Positions 8,301 to 16,357 of a stretch of DNA of 27,349 nt are shown here, in pieces. The notes beneath the pieces are model-generated. The model searched no databases. It had not been told where the DNA came from and saw only the letters and a list, made by a program, of their open reading frames with translations. The stretch covers positions 1 to 27,349 of the forward strand of contig JAUYEQ010000030.1 in NCBI GenBank assembly GCA_030691295.1. Reading direction: 5' to 3'. Position numbers and translations under genes: made by a program. Every line of letters starts with the position of its first letter. The first letter of the stretch is position 1. Source of the stretch: Bacteroidota bacterium. GTDB taxonomy: Bacteria > Bacteroidota > Bacteroidia > Bacteroidales > Prolixibacteraceae.

Positions 8301-8758
8301 CTCTGCAGCCTCGTGCAAGCCAAAACCTTTTGCGCGAAATCGAAGATTTTATCGACCCGTTGAATTCGCTTCATGTAAAATTTGACACGGACAATCCTGA
8401 ATATGAAACTGTTTTTCTTGATTTCAGGGTAAAGTTTTACGACCAGTTTGATGCAAATGCTTACCTCAAAATATTGAACGAAGATATCGTGCGGTACCTT
8501 TCACCGTGGGCTTACGGCGATTTTTCTGACATCCACTTCGGGGGCGAATTATATAAAAGCATCATTATCAGGTTCATCGAAGAACGTCCTTATGTCGATT
8601 TCATTTCGCAATTTAAGATGTTCCAGCGAATCGGGCCTGAAGATCAAAACACTACGGACAGAAGTAGAATAGTTGCTACGAGCGCCCGTGCCATACTGGT
8701 TTCGGCCAGAACACACACCATCAGTTTAATCGAAAAAGACAAAGTGTGCGATGAGTGA
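5396..8758 (+). CDS. Large baseplate protein J, Afp11-like
   Basis: A 1120-residue baseplate wedge protein related to T4 gp6 / Mu gp47 (baseplate J), which forms the ring that opens on contraction. The N-terminal 150 residues (Arg-Phe-Leu-Glu-Ala-Leu-x-Pro-x-Tyr-Ala-Lys-Ile) and the stretch at about 150-240 (Leu-Glu-Leu-Ala-Lys-Asn-Ala, Val-Leu-Asp-Ala-Gly-Lys-Asp) resemble eCIS Afp11 proteins of Bacteroidota. The middle is long and beta-rich. The clearest J-like part is residues about 885-1081: Gly-Gly-Val-Asp-Thr-Glu-Asn, then Ser-Glu-Arg-Leu-Arg-His-Lys-x-Arg-Ala-Val-x-x-Trp-Asp-Tyr-Glu and a late Pro-Trp-Ala-Tyr-Gly. The last 8 bases overlap the start of the next gene. The middle region could hold lineage-specific domains I do not recognise. 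Confidence 0.88.
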   Translation: MALNCNKKHPLQHDGTSQQQRFLEALEPGYAKIHEFSLRDWMRFAYHFATNLNYFSIKDDKKPDGNWQAFMKAESEIESYLKDAALVEGEDWIPADEREKILKREPQANFEPHLALFLSFLKLLKFPQEQMNGFTKRHLDFYYTRVLQLSKQAAVPDRVHLILELAKNANEEILKADSVLDAGKDGNGKPLRYVTSEEIVVNTAQVALLKSIFHKAGSVVRYAEKTNSSDGLGTEFKEDNPNWQALGNENWPAAHLGFALASSVLLLKEGIRKITVSLTLNFPDNQSLPQKAQLQSQLKIFLTGEKDWVQATNLDVTTVPASATGKLEFTVTIAEAEKAIVPYNPAIHKERMNTNLPILRVLTDTGNSDGYVVYASLARAVITETTISVDVTGAKDLALENDNGKLDPSKPFFPFGPVPVKGSNFFVGSTEIFQKEWQEIKLNLTWKDKPADFEELYKAYRSQFIIGGSSDYTLTTTPASLTGNAIVTGDEYFTITSRYIKNNSWFPQSGINQNLFDSPVVVNRDASDSAVAPAPVISPVLLQKGIDVNKAVLQNYLTPQAVSMAGKIQPISARFEVANFNPGFQVPQTSTEAFSPTTKANFLRLSLVNDFLHEHYARLITLAMIAKSKPSSPDVLMPNAPYTPVITSFTVDYKAKATNTFSFGLSTTPQSKLDNFTARKVQLFHEHPFGQTEQHVFLKEQCDFIDPTSKRDIALVPEYSPEGEFYIGLQNAQPSSIVNLLFQMVEGSENPLAPTFTGDKKMEWFALSNNEWKALNRDFITGDTTNNLLRPGIVKITLPAEANSSNTLLDAGLFWIKAQLPVGLTSTSICKMTGVHAQAVEAVFSNNDNELSHLITSLPAGTIKKFIEKPALIKGISQPYASFGGVDTENEHSFYLRVSERLRHKQRAVNIWDYERIVLQAFPAVFKVKCLSHTSILKEDGTPDYFEISPGFVSLIVIPDIRNKNSFDPLQPRASQNLLREIEDFIDPLNSLHVKFDTDNPEYETVFLDFRVKFYDQFDANAYLKILNEDIVRYLSPWAYGDFSDIHFGGELYKSIIIRFIEERPYVDFISQFKMFQRIGPEDQNTTDRSRIVATSARAILVSARTHTISLIEKDKVCDE

Positions 8759-11576
8759 AATACGAACCATACCGAAAGAAATAAGCGCTGAACATGGCAA
8801 GGACTATGCTTTTCTGCATGAAGAAGGCATGAACCATATTGAAAAACTTGCCAGTAAACTTTGGACAGATTACAATGTGCACGATCCGGGAGTGACCATT
8901 CTCGATATGTTGTGCTATGCCATTACTGATCTTGGTTTTCGGATTGCAATGCCTGCTGAAGATTTGCTGGCAAAACCTGAGAACAATTTACAGCACATGC
9001 ACCAGCAGTTCCTGTCGGCCATTAAAGCTTTGCCATCGTGCCCGGTAAGCGGCAACGATTACCGGCAGCTATTTGTCAGGATTGAAGGTGTGCGAAATGC
9101 CTGGATAATGGCTTCCGAGCGCTGGATTGTTGCAAAATACGACGATCTTAAGCAGGAAGGCGTACCCGAATTGCATTATAAATCACCCGCCGAAGTTGTA
9201 GATCCGAAGAAAGCGCTTCAATTTAAACTTCAGGGATTAAACAATGTTTTGATCGATTTTGACGAATCGAAATTATTGACCGAAGAGGATAAACAAAAAG
9301 ATGAAGCCACGCAGCAAGCTTTGATTTTAGCCCGGAAGAAAGCGATTATTAAGCGTGTGACTGAAGTTTACTCGCGCTACCGAAACCTTTGCGAGGACAT
9401 TGACACCATCGCCGAAGTGCCCAAAGAGGGTGTTGTGATATGCGGCGATATTGACATTTTGCCCAATGCCGACCCTGAACAGGTTTGGGCACAAATCGTG
9501 TTTAACATCGATCAGTATCTTTCTCCGGATATCCCTTTTCACAACCTTCAGGAAATGCTTGAAATGGGTAAAACACCCGATGAAATATTTCAGGGCCCGG
9601 TTTTCGATTTTAATGATAATTACAAATACCGCACTCCCGGAAATCCCTTCGCAAAAAAGGGTTTTATCCGTTATGAGGATTTGACAGGTAGCGAATTGCG
9701 CAAAGAAGTCCGTTTGAGCGACATTATCCGCATCATCATGAATACAGAAGGTGTGAAACTGGTAAAAGAAATCGCCTTCGGATTGTGCGGATGCGATGAA
9801 AAAGACATGAACAAAGTCCGCAAGGCTGTAACTGGCGATAAGTGGAACTTGTGCATCACGCCCGGGCACAAACCTGTGTTTTGCCTTGATAATTCGGTTC
9901 TGAATGTATGGAAGGATTTTATGCCCATCGAATTAAAAATGGCAGAAGCTGAAACCAGGCTAAACGACCTGCGTGAAAAGCGAAATGCTGAAATGGTGGC
10001 AAAAGCAACTGAAGACATCAAAATGCCGGAAGGCGTTTACCGCGACACTGTCAACTATCAGACTTTTCAGAATCAGTTTCCTGAAACTTATGGAATCGGG
10101 CAACACGGACTGCCTGACAGCGCCACCAAAATGCGTAAATCGCAGGCCAAACAACTGAAAGCTTACCTGCTTTTCTTCGAGCAGGTGCTTGCCAATTATT
10201 TTGCACAACTTTCAAATGTAAGCGTACTTTTTTCGGCTGATAACAGCATTGCCAAAACCTATTTTGCCAATACGGTAAAAGGAATGAAAGAGGAGGAGGA
10301 GGGTGAGAAAACGATTTTCGACGATGTGGAGAACTGGGCCAATAAAATAGATACAATCCACAAAAGCACCGGGCTCGACAATTACGTTACCCGCAAAAAC
10401 AAGTTTCTGAATCACCTCCTCTCCCGTTTTGCCGAACATTTCAACGAATATGTGTTCCTGATGCACCGCTTGTATTCTGCCGATGCCGAGCGCGCCATTA
10501 TCCGCCACAAAGTAAATTTCCTGAAAGATTACCACAACATGAGTACCTGCCGGGGCGTAGGGTTCGATTATTACAATCCGAAGACGGCTGAAGAACAATT
10601 GGTGAACGTGGCGGGCATGGAGAAACGCATTTCGCGCCTGCTTGGCTTTAATAATTACAAGCGAATTCCCATTGCCGATCTGGATTACAAAGTTGAAAAA
10701 ACGGGGACTATCCAAATGATGGTTAACGGCGTATTGACCGACATTCAGCAATACGGATGGAGCATCAGGATGAATGGCATTACTATTTTTGAAAGTGTGG
10801 ACAAGACTTTCCTGAAACGTGCTGATGCTTACGAAGAAATGGGATTGGCGAGCTTGCTGGGGCCCGAGCGGGAATACTATTTGCTGACCCTTTCTCCTGA
10901 TGAAACCAAAATCTCCGTCAGCCTGCGCAATGCGAAACTTGAAACCATTGCCACCCATCCATTGCAATACAATGTCCTTCCGGGAGAAATTGATTCAGGG
11001 AACTATTCACTGGCCGAAAAAGCAATTGCCGACATGACCAAATATCTGCTGGATGAATTCAAACTCGAAGGAATGTATGTAGTTGAGCATATTTTGTTGC
11101 GCCCGGATTTCAACACACCCAAAGCCAAAACCGAATTATTTATGCCGGTGTGCATTGAATCGAACGGCGAACATTGCCGGCCACTCGATCCCTATTCTTT
11201 CAGGGTAACAGTTGTGCTTCCGGGTTACAGCATGCGGTTGCGCAACAAACATTTCAGGCAGTTTGCCGAACGGCTTATCCGCATGGAAACACCGGCACAT
11301 GTGCTTCCGCGTATATGCTTTGTGAATGAAGAGTTCATGAAAAAGTTTGAAGAAGCGCACAAAAAATGGTTGGACGAAAGGGAAAATTCGAGTGATCCGT
11401 TAAAGCAGGCGAAGGATGCCACGCTGATAGAACTGATAAAAGTGATAGAAGAGATGTTTACTATTTACGAACAAGGGCATTTAACCGATTGTGATGATGA
11501 TACGCCTGATAAGAATCCCATCATACTCGGAAGCTCGACACTCGGCTCGCTCGAAAGCGACTCAAATCCAGGTTAA
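8751..11576 (+). CDS. Baseplate wedge protein, Afp12-like
   Basis: A 941-residue protein partnered with the preceding baseplate J protein; the genes overlap by 8 bases, pointing to coupled synthesis. Residues 38-64 carry the strongly conserved eCIS segment Trp-Thr-Asp-Tyr-Asn-Val-His-Asp-Pro-Gly-Val-Thr-Ile-Leu-Asp followed by Cys-Tyr-Ala-Ile-Thr-Asp-Leu-Gly. Near residues 813-875 it has Tyr-Ser-Phe-Arg-Val-Thr-Val-Val-Leu-Pro-Gly and, further on, Thr-Pro-Ala-His-Val-Leu-Pro-Arg-Ile, also typical of Afp12-type proteins. A charged helical stretch lies at about 530-545 (run of Glu). The C-terminus ends in a Ser/Gly/Leu-rich tail, perhaps flexible. Afp11 and Afp12 together make the wedges; placement here follows from order and motifs. 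Confidence 0.87.
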   Translation: MSEIRTIPKEISAEHGKDYAFLHEEGMNHIEKLASKLWTDYNVHDPGVTILDMLCYAITDLGFRIAMPAEDLLAKPENNLQHMHQQFLSAIKALPSCPVSGNDYRQLFVRIEGVRNAWIMASERWIVAKYDDLKQEGVPELHYKSPAEVVDPKKALQFKLQGLNNVLIDFDESKLLTEEDKQKDEATQQALILARKKAIIKRVTEVYSRYRNLCEDIDTIAEVPKEGVVICGDIDILPNADPEQVWAQIVFNIDQYLSPDIPFHNLQEMLEMGKTPDEIFQGPVFDFNDNYKYRTPGNPFAKKGFIRYEDLTGSELRKEVRLSDIIRIIMNTEGVKLVKEIAFGLCGCDEKDMNKVRKAVTGDKWNLCITPGHKPVFCLDNSVLNVWKDFMPIELKMAEAETRLNDLREKRNAEMVAKATEDIKMPEGVYRDTVNYQTFQNQFPETYGIGQHGLPDSATKMRKSQAKQLKAYLLFFEQVLANYFAQLSNVSVLFSADNSIAKTYFANTVKGMKEEEEGEKTIFDDVENWANKIDTIHKSTGLDNYVTRKNKFLNHLLSRFAEHFNEYVFLMHRLYSADAERAIIRHKVNFLKDYHNMSTCRGVGFDYYNPKTAEEQLVNVAGMEKRISRLLGFNNYKRIPIADLDYKVEKTGTIQMMVNGVLTDIQQYGWSIRMNGITIFESVDKTFLKRADAYEEMGLASLLGPEREYYLLTLSPDETKISVSLRNAKLETIATHPLQYNVLPGEIDSGNYSLAEKAIADMTKYLLDEFKLEGMYVVEHILLRPDFNTPKAKTELFMPVCIESNGEHCRPLDPYSFRVTVVLPGYSMRLRNKHFRQFAERLIRMETPAHVLPRICFVNEEFMKKFEEAHKKWLDERENSSDPLKQAKDATLIELIKVIEEMFTIYEQGHLTDCDDDTPDKNPIILGSSTLGSLESDSNPG

Positions 11577-11636
11577 AGTTATATCTGGGCTAAGCTTTAA
11601 ATACTATGAAATGTCGAAGAATAAAAGAATAAAAAA

Positions 11637-11746
11637 TGCCACAAAATCTCCAAGGCACCAAATTGCACCAAGTACCGAAATTCAGGCAATGTATTTTGGT
11701 GATATTTTGTGATTTAGTGTTTTGGTGTTTTGGTGTTTTGGTGGCA
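11637..11746. repeat. Imperfect inverted repeat with CACCAAG/TTTTGGTG arms
   Basis: The left arm (11637-11674) reads TGCCACAAAATCTCCAAGGC and continues with ACCAA motifs. The right arm (about 11694-11746) carries TTTTGGTG motifs and ends TTTTGGTGGCA, so the two ends are inverted copies with mismatches. The element sits in the 284-bp gap between the Afp12-like and PKD-like genes. It resembles a dispersed intergenic family with CACCAAG/GCACCAAA motifs seen in many Bacteroidota; that match is from memory. Confidence 0.6.
11717..11740 (+). repeat. Three tandem GTGTTTTG units
   Basis: The 8-base unit GTGTTTTG occurs three times in perfect tandem (11717-11740), followed by GTGGC. It is nested in the right arm of the larger inverted repeat. 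Perfect short tandem repeats of this kind can change copy number; here that would only alter the leader of the next gene. Confidence 0.75.
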
Positions 11747-11783
11747 AAGAAATAGATTCCTATACTCATTCCAAGCCCTGCAA

Positions 11784-11816
11784 GAGTAAGCGTAGCGCAC
11801 TCGGGGTGAGTCGAAG
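11784..11816 (+). repeat. Remnant GC-richer palindromic element
   Basis: The stretch contains GAGT..ACTC pairing and then ACTC-GGGG-TGAGT, ending TCGAAG. It looks like a degraded copy of the short repeats ending in GTCGAAG found between genes in Bacteroidota. No gene or promoter was recognised between 11577 and 11860 apart from these repeats. Confidence 0.4.
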
Positions 11817-11860
11817 TAATAAGTTCAAAATAATAATTCGTCAATAAAAAAACACACGAT

Positions 11861-14800
11861 ATGGCAACCAAACAGCAACTTCAACTCGGAATACTGAACC
11901 TCGAATACAGCCGGTTTGTAAAAGACCAGGTGCTTACCGAAGTGCAATTGAATGAGATCATTGATTTCTTTGAGGATCAGCATCGTATTACACGTACCTG
12001 CCTGATAGGTACCGGAATAGTTTGCGGGCTGCATCTCAGGCGAAATGCCAAATCTATTTCCCTCAGCCAGGGAGTTGCTGTCACCACCGATGGCGACCTG
12101 CTCAAAATGAGCGCGACAAATTTCAAATACTTTGCTGAGTACATTCAGCCCGACAATGGAAAGTATGATCCGTTCTACTATAAGCAGGGCACAGAAGAGA
12201 AATCAGTCAAACTATTTCAGTTACTGACCGACGATGAGAAAGACAAGATCACCTCGGCAGAAGTTTTTTCGGTGGAGGAACTCGATAGCAAAATTACCAA
12301 CTGGGTAGGATTGCTTTACCTCGAATACTATCTCAAAAATCCGGAGAAATGTACCCCGACCAATTGCGATAACCTTGGACGACGGCAGGTTGCACGTCCA
12401 ATGGTTCTCCTTATTTCGAAGAGTGACATGGAGAAAGTCGTACATCTGGACACAGGTGAAGTAATTGGCGATGATATCTACCTTAAATACTATGAGGCCT
12501 ACGAGAAATATTTCACTTTCCCGGTTATCAGGCCAAAACGCATCATACTGAATAATACCAACACCGCGCAAAGTACCGCTTTGGCAGGCGCGTATTTCAC
12601 TACAGCAAAAAATGGCAGTAGCGCCTTGTCTACAGCCATTCTTGAACTTTACAACGCATTTAAATTTTTAATCGACCGGGACAACTCAATCAATATCAGC
12701 AATCTCGTCACTAAGCTCAATACAAACCTGAGCACAGCCGCCAATGCGCTCCATGCGCAATACACTTACGATTATTACAAAGATGTTGTGGTGGCCTACA
12801 ACGAACTTCGGGATCAGATTTACAGTGTCGCTTTCGAATGTATCCCGAATTTATATGCTTTTCCAAAACACATCATGCTGGGCGAGCCCAATATTAAATA
12901 CGGGCCTCTGCCTCCAAAATACCGCCACCAGTTCTATCCGTCGCCAGCCGTTAGCAATCACAAAAAAGAAGTGAATATTGCCATTGGTATGCTCGACCGG
13001 CTTGAACTGATGGTACTGAATTTCAATCCAAACGAAGTGGATGCCATTAAAATAACTCCATCGTTAGATTACGATAAACCGCTGGAAGACAGGGCTATTC
13101 CATTCTACTATCAAAACTTTATTTTGCTTTCGCAGGATTGGAATTATCAGAAAGCGCTAAAAGCGAATGATAAACTAAATCTTTCGTACAATGCAAATCT
13201 TTATCCGGCGCCGGTTAACGACGAAACATTGAACCCGCTCGATTACAGCATTGATGAATACAATTTCTTCAGGATTGAAGGACACATTGGGAAAGATTAC
13301 AAAACAGCGCTGACCAAACTGGATGAGCTTAAAAACCAGAAAGGCGTCCCGATTGATATCGTGGCCGTCAGGTTGGGCGATGTAAAGCTTACCGACATTA
13401 ACCTGGATGATTTTGCTTGTCAGTTTGAAGATCTGAATACCATTTTGCACGCCTTCCAGGTTGAAATCAATTGTGTACTTGCTGATGGATCATCATTTTT
13501 TTCAGGATTTACGGCCAAACCAACAAAGCCTCATACAAACATAATTCGCTATATTGCTCCTGAAGGTCAGCCACCATGGATCATCAACAATACGATTCTT
13601 AAAGCTGAGATTAAATCAGATGTATTTAAAACGGCAGATGTAACCATGAAAGCTGCCGCCACAGGTGAAGCAAAAGAAACGCTTATCGAGAATATCGGCG
13701 CTTTCGCCGCCGCAACTCCGGTAGTTGATTTTTGCGACCGGTTTACAAAACCCATTTACGAAATTAACCGCGCTGTAAAGGTTAAAATTGACGATCATCC
13801 CGACTCCTTCGGAAAATATTATCTGAAGGCGATGGAAACAGACAATCTCACTGTGGGTGAGTTTACCGAGAAAGCCAGAACGTTCGCTGCTGCCGATCCT
13901 GAATTGAACAGCCTGAATGAAAACGAGCGGTTTGTAGTTTTCGAATACCCAACCCAAATCATCGGTCACCTGAATGTAATGCAGCGCTTCGTGCCAGGCA
14001 CTATCAATGAAATCACCCAGAATTTTATAACCGATTACCGCAATTTTTCACAAAGCTTTTGCAAACGGATCAAGATCATGCGTACGCGCCTGGAAAGTTA
14101 TTTCAGACCTGCCAATTATACGTCGCGTGGTTTCGAATCGAATTATATGAATATGATTGACCGCCTTGAAAGACTCTGCTGCGGCAACGAAAAATTGGAG
14201 GTGGTGATGCGCGAGATAGAACGCCGGAAAGCGCTGATCCTTCAAAGTTTATCATTTTCAAAGTATGCTGAGCAACATCCCGGACTGGAACACAAAGCCG
14301 GATCACATCGTGGCGGAACCTTTGTAATTGTATATGCCAGCGCTCCAAAAGGGACCACAACCCAATCGGCATTTACCAATTTATCTGCTGACAGGAAGCT
14401 TGAAAAAGAGCGTGCTGTCAGCAATGCCAGCGCAGTTGTAGAATCGCAATACAAGGACATTGATTCGTTTGCTTTACACGTAGTTAGTAACGACGAAACA
14501 ATTAACAGGGAAGAAGAACTTGGACTTTTCTTTACAAAAAATAAGATTGAACGCGGCAGCGCTTATTCAGAATTTGTGATCAAGGAACTGAACACAAAAA
14601 TAACCGCTATCAGTAAAATTATTTGCAGGGAAATAAGCCAGCCAGTAGCTGGTATTGTCATCGCCGATTTCTGCCTGCCTTATTTGTGCTGTTCAAAATG
14701 TCCGCCGGTGGCATTCATTATAGAAAAAGAAAAACCGGTTGAACAGGTTTCACTTATACTGCCAGCCGAAAAAGCGTGCAGTAATGTAAATCCTTTGAAA

Positions 14801-16357
14801 TTCGGCATCACTCCCACCGATGGTAAAGTAGAAACCATAGATGCCGCCTTCTCCGCAACCGTTAAGGTTCCGGCCGATGGGTTTACTTATTTTGATCCTA
14901 CGCTTATCGCATTTACTGCCGCTCAAAAAAGTGTTCAGATCGGATTTAAGGTTAATGGACAGGACACCACTTGTACCATTCTAGTGATTAAGCATCCTGA
15001 AGCAAAAATTCAACATACATTAGATCAGGACGATACTTCGCTGCAAAAATTTTTGATTGCGAACTTTACGGCAAATTCCGACAATTCGACTGAAGATTTC
15101 AGCTATAACTGGAAATTCAATGATGGACAAACAGCTTCCGGGAAACAAGTCAAAATTACTTTCGACAAGCTTGCTTTGGTTGAAAAAGGCATTAACGAAA
15201 TTACGGCGGAACTGAATGTTGCCAATGGGGATTGCACGAAAAATTCGGAACCGTATGTAGTTACATTCATACCATTTGCAGAGCCAATTTTAAAGTTGCC
15301 CGACCCTATAGCTTGCAGCGAAAGAGGTGAGATTACGTTTAGTGAATATTCACCCAAAGGAGCGCTGATAGAATCAAAGGAAGCGCCCGATGCAGTTATC
15401 ATGAAAGATCCGCCGGTTTTTGATACCCGCAAAGTTCCAGCTGGAATACTGCCGGCAACCATCACTTTTACAGTTGGCGGCCTGCCTACCAATTGTACTG
15501 TTGTGGTCACCAAGCCAGTTGTTTTGGTGCTTTTCTCCGAATTCGTGGAGTTCATCAATAGGAAATTAGTAGTTCGATATATTAACAATACCGATGAATC
15601 TATTTTCGGGAAACAAACCTATATCTGGAATTTCGACAAGGCACATCCTGAAGTTACAACAGACAATACGAATGATTTCACACTTGACTTTGATATTGAA
15701 GTTCTTAAAAAGAATAAAATTGACATCATTACTGGCATCGTCACTTTAAAGGATGATCCTTGCAATTCAAGAGGTGTCGTGAATACAGAAGTACCAAAAA
15801 ATGGAGTAGAGAATAATTGTAACGCATTTGTTACTGAATTTATCAGTGCGAAAAATTCATTGATAAACACGCCTGAAATGCTAATTCGTGTGCAGAAAAC
15901 AAGAAACACCTTGCTTCTCCCAATTTATAACAATTCATTAAGTATTTTTGAGAAAGCCTTGAACGCTTTAAACTCCACCGATCCCGATCAAAAAACGGCA
16001 CTTATCGGAAGTATTTCAGATCTGTTGAACCAAATTTATAGCTTTAAGGTTAACCCGAGAATTCCTGACATCGCCCGGATACTGGAAGAGATTTTAAGAG
16101 CATTGCTCATGCTTATGCTCAACCTGGTGCGGTGCGATAAAACAATTAATGATAAAGATCTGTCGGAGATTCGGAAAAACCTTGAATTGTTCCACAACTC
16201 CACCCTGCAACTTATCAGAAGTTATCCTCAACTCGATTTACAAAATAGCCTTGGAAATGAGGTAGTTGATTTTAAAACGAATTTCCTTTCTCAATTCACA
16301 CTACTCATCACTTCATTGAATACGCTCATTCAGGATTTGAGCAAATTCCCTAAATAA
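11861..16357 (+). CDS. Very large eCIS protein with PKD-like domains, probable baseplate/fibre-associated
   Basis: A 1498-residue protein, the largest in the locus. Residues 1-90 contain Leu-Gly-Ile-Leu-Asn-Leu-Glu-Tyr and later Thr-Gly-Ile-Val-Cys-Gly-Leu-His-Leu, then Ile-Ser-Leu-Ser-x-Gly-Val-Ala-Val-Thr-x-Asp-Gly-Asp. This resembles the N-terminal 'VCGL...V.PG.A.D..G' segment of several phage/eCIS baseplate-attached proteins. A helical middle follows, then a Cys-Cys-Ser-Lys-Cys-Pro-Pro cluster near residue 943. Ig/PKD-like beta domains lie at about 1067-1130 (Tyr-Asn-Trp-Lys-Phe-Asn-Asp-Gly) and 1225-1293 (Tyr-Ile-Trp-Asn-Phe-Asp), and a helical C-terminus from about 1320. There is no signal peptide. 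The slot between Afp12 and the tape measure is where afp13, the tail fibre gene, sits in Serratia, so a target-binding or baseplate-decorating role is my inference. Confidence 0.65.
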   Translation: MATKQQLQLGILNLEYSRFVKDQVLTEVQLNEIIDFFEDQHRITRTCLIGTGIVCGLHLRRNAKSISLSQGVAVTTDGDLLKMSATNFKYFAEYIQPDNGKYDPFYYKQGTEEKSVKLFQLLTDDEKDKITSAEVFSVEELDSKITNWVGLLYLEYYLKNPEKCTPTNCDNLGRRQVARPMVLLISKSDMEKVVHLDTGEVIGDDIYLKYYEAYEKYFTFPVIRPKRIILNNTNTAQSTALAGAYFTTAKNGSSALSTAILELYNAFKFLIDRDNSINISNLVTKLNTNLSTAANALHAQYTYDYYKDVVVAYNELRDQIYSVAFECIPNLYAFPKHIMLGEPNIKYGPLPPKYRHQFYPSPAVSNHKKEVNIAIGMLDRLELMVLNFNPNEVDAIKITPSLDYDKPLEDRAIPFYYQNFILLSQDWNYQKALKANDKLNLSYNANLYPAPVNDETLNPLDYSIDEYNFFRIEGHIGKDYKTALTKLDELKNQKGVPIDIVAVRLGDVKLTDINLDDFACQFEDLNTILHAFQVEINCVLADGSSFFSGFTAKPTKPHTNIIRYIAPEGQPPWIINNTILKAEIKSDVFKTADVTMKAAATGEAKETLIENIGAFAAATPVVDFCDRFTKPIYEINRAVKVKIDDHPDSFGKYYLKAMETDNLTVGEFTEKARTFAAADPELNSLNENERFVVFEYPTQIIGHLNVMQRFVPGTINEITQNFITDYRNFSQSFCKRIKIMRTRLESYFRPANYTSRGFESNYMNMIDRLERLCCGNEKLEVVMREIERRKALILQSLSFSKYAEQHPGLEHKAGSHRGGTFVIVYASAPKGTTTQSAFTNLSADRKLEKERAVSNASAVVESQYKDIDSFALHVVSNDETINREEELGLFFTKNKIERGSAYSEFVIKELNTKITAISKIICREISQPVAGIVIADFCLPYLCCSKCPPVAFIIEKEKPVEQVSLILPAEKACSNVNPLKFGITPTDGKVETIDAAFSATVKVPADGFTYFDPTLIAFTAAQKSVQIGFKVNGQDTTCTILVIKHPEAKIQHTLDQDDTSLQKFLIANFTANSDNSTEDFSYNWKFNDGQTASGKQVKITFDKLALVEKGINEITAELNVANGDCTKNSEPYVVTFIPFAEPILKLPDPIACSERGEITFSEYSPKGALIESKEAPDAVIMKDPPVFDTRKVPAGILPATITFTVGGLPTNCTVVVTKPVVLVLFSEFVEFINRKLVVRYINNTDESIFGKQTYIWNFDKAHPEVTTDNTNDFTLDFDIEVLKKNKIDIITGIVTLKDDPCNSRGVVNTEVPKNGVENNCNAFVTEFISAKNSLINTPEMLIRVQKTRNTLLLPIYNNSLSIFEKALNALNSTDPDQKTALIGSISDLLNQIYSFKVNPRIPDIARILEEILRALLMLMLNLVRCDKTINDKDLSEIRKNLELFHNSTLQLIRSYPQLDLQNSLGNEVVDFKTNFLSQFTLLITSLNTLIQDLSKFPK

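Noticed and set aside
10212..10967. 251-residue open frame on the minus strand
   Set aside because: It lies wholly inside the Afp12-like gene, which has clear family motifs; the antisense frame has no leader and no recognisable domain.
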